From Thermodesulfovibrio sp. (GTDB lineage: Bacteria; Nitrospirota; Thermodesulfovibrionia; Thermodesulfovibrionales; UBA6898): a stretch of 64,000 bases of DNA. The position numbers were made by a program, and so were the translations under genes. The notes below the pieces were generated by a model. The model searched no databases and was not told the origin of the DNA. It saw only the letters and a list, made by a program, of their open reading frames with translations. The stretch covers positions 1-64,000 of the forward strand of contig PNOC01000006.1 in assembly GCA_013824615.1 (NCBI GenBank). The letters run 5' to 3'. Within the stretch, counting starts at the first letter, position 1, and every line of letters begins with the position of its first letter. Positions 33,832-41,756 of the stretch are shown piece after piece.

Positions 33832-35814
33832 TTACAGCCCGATATGTGCGCGGCTTGTTTTTTCTATCTCACGGCGGGCAGCCATGTCCATGAGGACCTT
33901 TTCTGTACCGAACTTGCCCGGCTCGTACTTCTTCAGCTTGAGCGCCTCACGCGCCTTATCAATAAACTCCAGGGCCTTCGCGAGCATCTGTTCAGGATCC
34001 GGCTCAAAGACAAAGGCGCCCTTGTATCTCTCGAACCAGACCTCTGTCAGAATACGGGTTACTTCCTTTGAGGCGCTGACAGGAGACTCGCCGCCGAAAA
34101 TAACAGGAACCCCCGACGCCGCAAAATAGACACCGATTGAAACAGCCTTTTCGGTTATCCATTCCGGAGCTATGCCAACAGCAGGCATGCCGCCAATCTC
34201 GTCAGAAAGTCCTCCTTCTGCAGCCATGGCAGCGGCAATGGTCAGGATCCTTGAGTTATCGACACAGGCCCCCAGATGGAGGATTGGAGGAATACCGATC
34301 GCCTCGCAGACCTCCCTGAGACCAGGGCCGGCATTCTCAAGTGCATTCTCAGGAGTGAGATAACCGGCTCCGCCGCACGCAGCAGAAGAGCATCCGGTCG
34401 ACACGATGAGAACATCATTCTTTATAAGTTCTGTCGCCAGGAATTTATGAACACCCGTGGAAGGCCACCTCGGATTGTCACACCCGGCCAGGCCGACAAC
34501 TCCCCGGACCCTGCCTGCAGCAATTGCATCGTTGAGCGGCCGGAAAGATCCTCTCCAGCTGCCTCCCTGCATATACTCGATATACTCGTGAGAGAAACCG
34601 CCGATCATAGGAAATTTCTCGGTAACATGGCTTCCCTTCTTCGTCCTGTTCGGGTAATTATCTATAGCCATGCGGACAATCTGTCGTGCCTGATCCTTGG
34701 CAATGTTTTCATCAAAGGAAATATGTATTGCTCCCGGGATCTTCACCTTGTCAGAAGAGGTGATGATCTTTGTGTGGAAGTGCTTGGCAACATCGACAAT
34801 AGCCGGGATGATGCACTGAACATCAACGGTGAAGACGTCGATGAGTCCGGTCATAATTGCGGGCTCCTGGTTTGTAAAGCCGCCGGCAGTAGGAATACCA
34901 TGCCGCATCAGGACCTCGTTTGCCGTACAGCACATCCCGCCGAGGTTAATCCCCTTGGCGCCCTTGGTCTTGGCATACGCAATCAGCTCCGGCTCCTGGA
35001 CCGCCTCAACAATCATCTCGGCCAGCGAGGGTTCGTGGCCATGCACGATGATGTTTACCTCATCGTCTTTAAAAATGCCGAGGCTTGCCTCAGCCTTGAT
35101 CGGCATAGGGGTCCCGAAGAGAATATCAGTGAAATCGGTTGATATCATGCTGCCTCCCCAACCGTTGGCAAGCGCACAACGGATGGCAGAATCAAGGATC
35201 GAGTCAGGGTCCGCATCCATGCCCATCGTCGTCCTGTCCATGACCTCGACCACCTCGCGGTCCATGCCGCGGGGGACGACCCCATACTTCTTCCACCGCT
35301 CCTGGGTTTTCTTCGGCGCGCGCTTCAGGAAGTTCATCTCCCCCCGCTGTCTGCCGAAGTCCTCAAGCATCTTTGAAGCAACGTCCTTCGCGACATCCAG
35401 AACGGGTCTGCCTTCAAACTCAATCCCAAGGATATCAGCCGTCCGGTATAACTTCTTAACGTCCTTAACCTTGAAATCCTTTGCGTGGCCCTCGCCCACT
35501 GCAAGCAGCGTAAAGGCCATGTCCCGGCCATGGTCCCCGTGGGCAGCAGTCCCTCCGGCAACCATGCGTGCAAAATACCTGGCCGCAATAACCGGAAGTG
35601 TTGCACCACAAACACCCTTGGCAGTTGTTTCAGCATCCTTGCCGACCAGACGGCAAGGTCCCATATAACAGTTCTTGCAGCAGGCGCCCTCGTGACCAAT
35701 CGGACAGGGCTTCATCTTATCGGCCCGGTCAAAACAGGTCTCAATAGAGGGCTGATCCAGTATTATCAGCTCTGCAGCATGTTGTGATGTTCTTGCTTGT
35801 TTTTCCTTTGCCAT
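33832..35814 (-). CDS. acsA: Anaerobic carbon-monoxide dehydrogenase catalytic subunit (CooS/AcsA)
   Basis: Ni-Fe-S enzyme that interconverts CO and CO2 and channels CO to acetyl-CoA synthase. I use ATG 35814, seven bases after AGGAGG, giving 660 residues; ATG 35820 is too close to the ribosome site. The N-terminal cluster ligands are in CPIGHEGACCKNCYMGPCR; C-cluster residues appear in VSTGCSSAACGGAGY, HLGACVDNSRI and NLGGMCCTANEVLMRHG. It is the last gene of the acs operon, 13 bases after acsB. Confidence 0.95.
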   Translation of the reverse strand: MAKEKQARTSQHAAELIILDQPSIETCFDRADKMKPCPIGHEGACCKNCYMGPCRLVGKDAETTAKGVCGATLPVIAARYFARMVAGGTAAHGDHGRDMAFTLLAVGEGHAKDFKVKDVKKLYRTADILGIEFEGRPVLDVAKDVASKMLEDFGRQRGEMNFLKRAPKKTQERWKKYGVVPRGMDREVVEVMDRTTMGMDADPDSILDSAIRCALANGWGGSMISTDFTDILFGTPMPIKAEASLGIFKDDEVNIIVHGHEPSLAEMIVEAVQEPELIAYAKTKGAKGINLGGMCCTANEVLMRHGIPTAGGFTNQEPAIMTGLIDVFTVDVQCIIPAIVDVAKHFHTKIITSSDKVKIPGAIHISFDENIAKDQARQIVRMAIDNYPNRTKKGSHVTEKFPMIGGFSHEYIEYMQGGSWRGSFRPLNDAIAAGRVRGVVGLAGCDNPRWPSTGVHKFLATELIKNDVLIVSTGCSSAACGGAGYLTPENALENAGPGLREVCEAIGIPPILHLGACVDNSRILTIAAAMAAEGGLSDEIGGMPAVGIAPEWITEKAVSIGVYFAASGVPVIFGGESPVSASKEVTRILTEVWFERYKGAFVFEPDPEQMLAKALEFIDKAREALKLKKYEPGKFGTEKVLMDMAARREIEKTSRAHIGL

Positions 35815-35827
35815 ACTCATACCTCCT

Positions 35828-38026
35828 TTAAATTATCGAATCCATCTCGAGCGCAGGATGTCCCTGCGCCGTAAGAAACTCCAGCAGTTTTTCAGAATCC
35901 TCACAGATGGACTCATCAGCGATCTTATCGAGAAGATCTGGTACCCCGACCTCCTCACACCGCTTCCTGAATTCATCCCCGATCCTCTCCTTGAGGTTCT
36001 TCGGCATCCAGACGATCCTCTTGATACCGCCGTCGCCATAGAGGAATTTTTTGCTGTTAATAAAGTTCACCCCAACACCCATAAAGCCGGGAGTCTGAGC
36101 CCCGCCGCCAACGGTGCCGGCAAGTGTCGAGAATTTCATGCCTACCGGTGTCATGCCGATGTGCCCCCGATTGACAATCATGACCCCGTTTGCCTCAGGT
36201 ACTATCGCTATGATACATTCAAAACACCCACATGAGGTCATCGGGTTTTCCATGAGCGTATAAAGATTCATGGTCTCAACAGCTCCGCCTGTAGCTTTTT
36301 TCAGGTATTCATCAGAGCCGGTGTACCGCCCATACCGTTCATCAACACACTCTCCCTTCGTAATAGGCTGATTGCCTCCGGTCGGATCAATCTCGTAGGC
36401 GGCCTTGCCATCCAGCCAGTTATAGGCACCACAGAGACCAAGACGCTCAGGCGTGATAACACAGACGTGGGCAGGAGCAAAGGACTGGCAGAGCAGACAG
36501 GAATAGAATACATCCACCGCCTCGTCAGTCATGTTGCCAAGCCGATGGTCGCGCTCCTTGTAGGCAGCACGCGCCTCTTCAAGCTTCTCTTTGACATCCT
36601 TTTCATCAATAAACAATGTCACTTGGACCTTGTCGACAATCGATTTGAAGCGGTGGTGCGCCATGGCAGCATTCACCACGCCGAGATGCTCCAGCGTAAA
36701 ACCGTCCTTCTTGGCATTATTGCTTATTCTGACCCAGTTGATGTCACGCTGCCCCATATGCCAGATGCCCTGGGCCTCGTTGATATTGGCGTGAATCTTT
36801 CTTTCGATAACAGACTCGAAGTCCTTCTGCATCTTCCGGCCTGCCACTTCGATCAGAATTCCGAGCGGCAACTGGCCTCCTTTTTCATAGCGCTCCTGCC
36901 AGTTATCACCGACAATAATTACTTTATTGTCCTCAATCTCATCCAGTTCGCGCATCCTGACCCATTCAAAGGCCGCAGTGCGCTGTCCGCCAAACTCGAT
37001 AAAGGTGTCTTCCTTCCTGATACGCTCGCCCTCAAACGCAGGCCCGAAGGCAACAGGAATCGGAGGTTTTTCAACAGTGATTTTGAGGCCTCTGAGCTCG
37101 ATGGCACGCTGCACAATCTTGGAGTGGTCAAACTCTTTGTCCACCTCCTCATAGGTGCAGACACCGGTAGGATGGATAACGGGAATGTCGCTGTCGGCTA
37201 TGGCAGGAAAGCCCATATTAATTGCCCCGGCTCCGGTGCTCCATATGATATCGTCCAGAGGCCCGAGGACTATGGCAAAGGCAAAGACCCTGTCTTTCTG
37301 ATACTTGAGATGTTCCTTGAAATCGCCCGGTTTCTTACCGCCGAAAATCAGTGATGCGCGAATAGCCCAGTCAAGTGCATACAGGGTATGCTCAGTATCC
37401 GGACCAAGCGGAACAATTCTGGCATCCCACCCAAGTTCCACACCCTTTCTGAGCAGCTGTTTGGTCACGCTGTTACCATCAACGTTGCCGGAGAGGAAGG
37501 TCAGAATATTTTTTTCCTGGAGTCCCCTGACAATCTCGACCGCTATCTCATCCGTCGGGGCGGCTCCAATGATGGCGGCAAAACCCGGCATCGATCCGTC
37601 GACGAGCTGAACGCCAAGGTTTCTCTGGATCGTGTCAGAGATATACCCGTTGTAGACATATCCGGTTTCAGCATCCTTGCAGGGTTCGAGACCCTGAATA
37701 TACCTCAGGGCAAGCAGGATCTCTTCTGCAAAGAGCGTCGCCATACCAGAGTCCAGGGCCTCACCAAGGTACGGCTTCCAGACATGGTCTTCCGGCAGAT
37801 CATGGAGCAGTTCCTTAGCAAAGCCGAGCCCCTTCTCCATGTCAGCAAGGGTCTTCACCTGAAACCCGGTCATTGCATAGATCATGGGAAGGTAAAATGC
37901 AGTGTCGGGAAATTCAAAAACAAAGTCCCGGCCCTTCTCTGCAATCGTCTTCTGAAGCAACTCATCCGCCTGCTTAAACAGTGTCTGCGCACCCCTAATG
38001 GCTGCTGTTGCAATTAACTTTGACAT
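35828..38026 (-). CDS. acsB: Acetyl-CoA synthase subunit (AcsB; CODH/ACS beta, CdhC-like)
   Basis: Joins CO, a methyl group and CoA on the Ni-Ni-4Fe4S A-cluster. ATG 38026 follows GGAGAAGGAGGTC, giving 732 residues, matching AcsB of acetogens (about 730); the longer frame from 38074 is rejected. The N-terminal CO-tunnel domain is present, unlike the short archaeal CdhC. A-cluster ligands are visible in SCLLCQSFAPAHVC, ERLGLCGAYNW and the Cys-Gly-Cys motif MTSCGCFECIIAI. It sits between acsC and acsA, 100 bases after acsC. Confidence 0.96.
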   Translation of the reverse strand: MSKLIATAAIRGAQTLFKQADELLQKTIAEKGRDFVFEFPDTAFYLPMIYAMTGFQVKTLADMEKGLGFAKELLHDLPEDHVWKPYLGEALDSGMATLFAEEILLALRYIQGLEPCKDAETGYVYNGYISDTIQRNLGVQLVDGSMPGFAAIIGAAPTDEIAVEIVRGLQEKNILTFLSGNVDGNSVTKQLLRKGVELGWDARIVPLGPDTEHTLYALDWAIRASLIFGGKKPGDFKEHLKYQKDRVFAFAIVLGPLDDIIWSTGAGAINMGFPAIADSDIPVIHPTGVCTYEEVDKEFDHSKIVQRAIELRGLKITVEKPPIPVAFGPAFEGERIRKEDTFIEFGGQRTAAFEWVRMRELDEIEDNKVIIVGDNWQERYEKGGQLPLGILIEVAGRKMQKDFESVIERKIHANINEAQGIWHMGQRDINWVRISNNAKKDGFTLEHLGVVNAAMAHHRFKSIVDKVQVTLFIDEKDVKEKLEEARAAYKERDHRLGNMTDEAVDVFYSCLLCQSFAPAHVCVITPERLGLCGAYNWLDGKAAYEIDPTGGNQPITKGECVDERYGRYTGSDEYLKKATGGAVETMNLYTLMENPMTSCGCFECIIAIVPEANGVMIVNRGHIGMTPVGMKFSTLAGTVGGGAQTPGFMGVGVNFINSKKFLYGDGGIKRIVWMPKNLKERIGDEFRKRCEEVGVPDLLDKIADESICEDSEKLLEFLTAQGHPALEMDSII

Positions 38027-38126
38027 CTGACCTCCTTCTCCTGGCTGAGGATCGATTACTCTTTCCCCAGACACAGCTGTATTGATATATTTTTATACTA
38101 ATTACTATAAATATTCAAGTAGTTAT

Positions 38127-39467
38127 TTATGCCCTCGATTTCAGGAACGCAGGAATAGCATTTGCTTCACGCGGACCTACCGTTATCTTCCATCCCGGGA
38201 GCTTCTCTTCAATGGAACCGCTCAGGATCGCAACATACCCCGGAATGATCAGTTCCTTGGTCGCCATTTCCTTGTCGATGCCGCTCTCCTGTATAAACGC
38301 GGCGATCTTCGTTGCAGTGAACTTGCCGGCTGCCCAGGCAGTAAGCACGGAAAGTCCCTCTGAATCCATGACCGCAAGTCTGCAGGAGACCTTGCTGTTT
38401 TCTATCTCACCTGAAACAATAAAGTACGTAAGGGAAAAATTGGTCGTCACAAAAAGAGGAGCGTCTGCCTTCGGATCTCCAATATTGTAGATCTTCTGCT
38501 CCACCTGCATCGGCACCTGAGGATCTGTGTAGATATTCTGTCTCAGGGTGAAGAGCGCAAGATTTTTCCACTTCTCAATGCTGCTGAGAACCACGATTGA
38601 CGAATACTTTGCTATGCAGACAGATGCCACCAGCGCCTCCAGCAAGCTGTCGCCGCGCTGCGCAAAACTGATGACCGGGAACCCGAGGGGCTTGAAGTTC
38701 TTCTTGATAGCTGCCCGTCTCACCAGGGTATTATGCTCAATCATGTCCTTTGCCTTCCGGGCCCCTGAGTCGAGGACCAGATCCTCAACACCGAACCCCT
38801 TGGCCTTCTCGGTAAGCTCAGAGAGTTCCTCCAGACTCGCAGCTGATATGCCAAGGGAGGCCTTATTGCTCTTTGCAACAGCAGCCATGGCCTCCAGATT
38901 CGAGGCATTTGCGCCAAAGAGAAGAGGTTTCTTATCGGCAAACAGCTTGACCGCGGTCTCCGCAGCCTGAGCGTTTGTCGTATTGATGATGACCGGGACG
39001 CCGGCAGCCTTTGCCGCCACAGTCTTGGCTGCTGCCTCAAGCTTTGCCGCATCTCCAGACTCATTGGAGATCATGATCGCATTGACCCGCAGCTTCTGCC
39101 CGACGCGGTCCATCTCTGAGTCGACCACCTGATTACAAAAGGCTGCAATGTCAGCCTCTGAAAGGGTATCCTTCACTTCCAGAGCGAAGACGCAGGGATT
39201 AACGAACTTCTTGTCATGTCTGAAGAGAACCGTCTCCTCACCCATCTTTACTGCCTTGTCGCCCGAACCCAGAGTTATTGGACGGACAGGCGGGGCAGAG
39301 GCCTCACCCAGTTTCTGCTTCGCCTCCTCAGAAACGTCGGGGCAGAGGTCCAGGGTAGCCTGCCGCTGGGCTAGCTTCATAGCAAAGGCCAGACAGGTAG
39401 GCTGGCCGCATTTCTTACAATTGGTCTTCGGTAATAGTTTAAATATTTCAACGCCGGATAGTGCCAT
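38127..39467 (-). CDS. acsC: Corrinoid iron-sulfur protein large subunit
   Basis: Carries the methyl group on cobalamin from methyl-THF to acetyl-CoA synthase; 446 residues. The N-terminal 4Fe-4S motif uses Cys17, Cys20, Cys25 and Cys42 (NCKKCGQPTCLAFAMKLAQ, then DLCPD) and reduces Co(II) to Co(I). The rest is a TIM barrel and a C-terminal corrinoid-binding region (MATKELIIPGYVAILSG). A Shine-Dalgarno precedes the ATG (AAGGAGGAATAATGG). It follows acsD by 13 bases. Confidence 0.95.
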   Translation of the reverse strand: MALSGVEIFKLLPKTNCKKCGQPTCLAFAMKLAQRQATLDLCPDVSEEAKQKLGEASAPPVRPITLGSGDKAVKMGEETVLFRHDKKFVNPCVFALEVKDTLSEADIAAFCNQVVDSEMDRVGQKLRVNAIMISNESGDAAKLEAAAKTVAAKAAGVPVIINTTNAQAAETAVKLFADKKPLLFGANASNLEAMAAVAKSNKASLGISAASLEELSELTEKAKGFGVEDLVLDSGARKAKDMIEHNTLVRRAAIKKNFKPLGFPVISFAQRGDSLLEALVASVCIAKYSSIVVLSSIEKWKNLALFTLRQNIYTDPQVPMQVEQKIYNIGDPKADAPLFVTTNFSLTYFIVSGEIENSKVSCRLAVMDSEGLSVLTAWAAGKFTATKIAAFIQESGIDKEMATKELIIPGYVAILSGSIEEKLPGWKITVGPREANAIPAFLKSRA

Positions 39468-39480
39468 TATTCATTCCTCC

Positions 39481-40422
39481 TTATACAAGTTCTTCGATGA
39501 CGGACTCGACTGCCGCAGCAGCCCTCGGATGACGCATGATCAGCAGTTCTGCCCCGGCAATCAAAAGCGCCGTTGCAGTCTCTGCCTCCCAAAGGATACC
39601 CCGCTCTTCGGCCGCTCCCCACTGCGGGAGGTCCGACTCCGGGGCCTGCGATTCCTTCACCTTCCAGACATACATCCCGACGTCCGCAAGCAGCGGCTGC
39701 TGCATCGTCTGATCGTTCTGGGTCAGGGCTGCAAGCCTGATGCGCTCCATAACAGAATACGTATACTCAAGGCCATAGCCCAGCGCAGAACACATCGGAT
39801 CGGTGATGATCCTTTCCTTATCAAAGCCCATCTGGGTGATCAGGATATTCAACTGCTTTGAAAGGTTGATATCAAGCTCTGACATGGCAATGAGCTTATG
39901 GTTGTTTGCCATGGCTGCCGCAGCAATAGTCTTGTAGTTTGCTTCCTGTGCCTTGCCGATTATGCAGTTTTTATCTTTAGCAGCTTCGGCAGCAGCAATA
40001 AGCACGGAGGAATCCTTCTCCGCGTGATTGCTGCCAAGTATAATGAGCGGGACAGAAATGGCAGCCAGGACCTCCCTGACTGTTTTTGCCGCATCCTCAG
40101 CAGAACGGTTTTCACGGTCAGGATGGGTTCCGACCAGTCTCAGGGCAATAGCCTTGGCCTTCAGCTCGTCCTGACAGTATTTCGCCCACTTGACCGGGTC
40201 ATCAGATACCCCATCAAAAACTTTCCGGACATTCTCCGGCCAGTCGGTCGGCGGCACGTCCTGAATTTCAAAGGCCACCAAAGGACGATTCGGTGTTTCT
40301 CCCTCAAAGGAATGGAAAGACAATACGTTTTCACCGCCGATCGTCGCTGCCTTGTCGCCGGTCCCTATTGTTACTGAATATACTTTGCCTGCATATGATT
40401 CTTTAGGTGCTGTAAAAGCCAT
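39481..40422 (-). CDS. acsD: Corrinoid iron-sulfur protein small subunit
   Basis: Partner of AcsC in the methyl-transfer protein, 313 residues, a TIM barrel resembling methyltransferases. Visible family stretches are GGENVLSFHSFEGETPNRP, KCI-like CIIGKAQEANYKTIAAAAM and DPMCSALGYGLEYTYSVMER. It is preceded by AGGAGGATATA. Gap to acsE upstream is 101 bases, without a hairpin that would clearly split the operon. Confidence 0.94.
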   Translation of the reverse strand: MAFTAPKESYAGKVYSVTIGTGDKAATIGGENVLSFHSFEGETPNRPLVAFEIQDVPPTDWPENVRKVFDGVSDDPVKWAKYCQDELKAKAIALRLVGTHPDRENRSAEDAAKTVREVLAAISVPLIILGSNHAEKDSSVLIAAAEAAKDKNCIIGKAQEANYKTIAAAAMANNHKLIAMSELDINLSKQLNILITQMGFDKERIITDPMCSALGYGLEYTYSVMERIRLAALTQNDQTMQQPLLADVGMYVWKVKESQAPESDLPQWGAAEERGILWEAETATALLIAGAELLIMRHPRAAAAVESVIEELV

Positions 40423-40523
40423 TATATCCTCCTGTTAACGGTAAAAGTGGACTGAACTAATGAGATAAGGACCGAACTACTCTGCCAAACTCATTAATCT
40501 CAGAAATACCCTATAGATTTTAA

Positions 40524-41381
40524 TTACATTTCAAGATAAGAGTGGGCATACAGTGTATTACCCAAAATAACATCGAGCGTCTTTTTGATCTCGCTCATCT
40601 TCTGTTTGTCCTCAATCTCTTTGCCGTGGTATACATCCAGAATGAGCTGCTTTTCCTCCATAACCTCAGCCATTTCCTTGGCATCAGCAATGGCAGCCGT
40701 CAGTCCGGCATCCATGAGTAAGACAAATAAATGCTTGTTCAGTATAGGCCTCAGTGCCTTGGGACAACCGTTTGAAATGTTGCTCAAACCAACCACCGTC
40801 TTCATGGGAGGCTCATTGATATGCTGGAAAAGCTTGACTGCTTCAATGACGTGGCGGGCCTGGTCCTGCGTCGTGGCGATCTGGAGGACCAGGGGATCAA
40901 GATAGAGATTCTCGAGCGGCAGACCGTACTCCATGGCACGCCCCATGATTTCCGCAGCAATGGCAGCCCGCTCGTCGGCATCGGCAGGCAGACCGCGGTT
41001 CCCCACGGTGAGTCCTATAACATCACAGTTATATTTCGCACCGAGTTCGAGGATCGGAAAACGCTCGGGATCATTTGAGGTAGAGTTTATGAGAGCCTTG
41101 CCCCACTGATTGTTATGTACCTTAAGTCCAGCCTCAATAGCACTGAAATTAGTGGTATCAAGACATACGGGAAGAGGAACAACCTCCTGGATGGTGGTAA
41201 CCATCCACTGCATCAGGTCCTCCCCGCCGTCTTCTGCAGGGCCGATATTCGCGTCGATAATTCCCGACCCCTCTTTCCACTGCCGGGTCGCAATCTCCTG
41301 GATTGGACCCTTGTCCTTTGCCATCATGGCCTCACGGACCCGTTTGGCGATGATACTTAACTTCTCACCAATAATAAGCAT
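40524..41381 (-). CDS. acsE: 5-methyltetrahydrofolate:corrinoid iron-sulfur protein methyltransferase
   Basis: First gene of the acs operon; moves the methyl group from methyl-THF to the corrinoid protein. It has 285 residues, a little longer than the Moorella enzyme (about 262). The pterin-binding TIM barrel shows MLIIGEKLSI at the start, IIDANIGPAEDGGEDLMQWM, LPVCLDTTNFSAIEAGL, ALINSTSNDPERF and VVGLSNISNGCP. AAAGGAGTACAGCAG precedes the ATG. The extra length is in the C-terminal helices. Confidence 0.94.
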   Translation of the reverse strand: MLIIGEKLSIIAKRVREAMMAKDKGPIQEIATRQWKEGSGIIDANIGPAEDGGEDLMQWMVTTIQEVVPLPVCLDTTNFSAIEAGLKVHNNQWGKALINSTSNDPERFPILELGAKYNCDVIGLTVGNRGLPADADERAAIAAEIMGRAMEYGLPLENLYLDPLVLQIATTQDQARHVIEAVKLFQHINEPPMKTVVGLSNISNGCPKALRPILNKHLFVLLMDAGLTAAIADAKEMAEVMEEKQLILDVYHGKEIEDKQKMSEIKKTLDVILGNTLYAHSYLEM

Positions 41382-41713
41382 CTGCTGTACTCCTTTCTGA
41401 AAAAAAATTGTTAAATTATTCCAACCGGACAGTAAAACAGCATCGGACCCGTGAGCTATAACTATTTCTTATAAAACTATAGGACTATAGCATAACTTTA
41501 TGAGTCCATAAAAATTTATTATTTTTATAAAGTTAATAATATTTTTTTATAATGTAAGAAAAATAACATATCCCTGCCCTGAAATAAAAGAAAAGTCCGA
41601 TTGTTTTAACTTATAGCGTCATAAGATACGTCCGCGACAGGAGCAGCGGATCAGGCCCCGGACATCACCGGCCGGGGTACCAGGAGGTATCCAGCCGGCA
41701 GGCCCCGAAAAGG
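41382..41713 (-). promoter_or_regulatory. Leader and promoter region of the acs operon
   Basis: No gene fits here. Towards acsE the sequence is very AT-rich. The dyad TTTATG-AGTC-CATAAA (41497-41512) is a perfect operator-like palindrome, followed on the acsE side by CTATAG-GA-CTATAG (41477-41490, plus-strand coordinates), which includes a -10-like TATAGT on the minus strand. At 41652-41707 is a separate GC-rich hairpin. No riboswitch class was recognised. Confidence 0.4.
41652..41707. repeat. GC-rich hairpin bracketed by nine-base direct repeats
   Basis: CAGGCCCCG occurs at 41652-41660 and 41699-41707. Between them 41668-41698 folds into a twelve-pair hairpin (CCGGC with GCCGG, then GGGTACC with GGTATCC, one mismatch and one bulge) around an AGGA loop. 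It lies between the nitrite reductase terminator and the acs promoter region and matches no RNA family I know. Confidence 0.45.
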
Positions 41714-41749
41714 ACAAAAAAAAGCGGGGCTCTGCGCCCCGCTTTTTTT
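41714..41749. terminator. Terminator of the octahaem cytochrome gene
   Basis: AAGCGGGGC and GCCCCGCTT (41722-41744) form a nine-base stem around TCTGC, with A-run and T-run on the two sides, 13 bases past the stop at 41757. Confidence 0.87.
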
Positions 41750-41756
41750 CGCTTCC

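Noticed and set aside
36467-37354. Antisense ORF of 295 codons opposite acsB
   Set aside because: Shadow of acsB; the reading has no family features.
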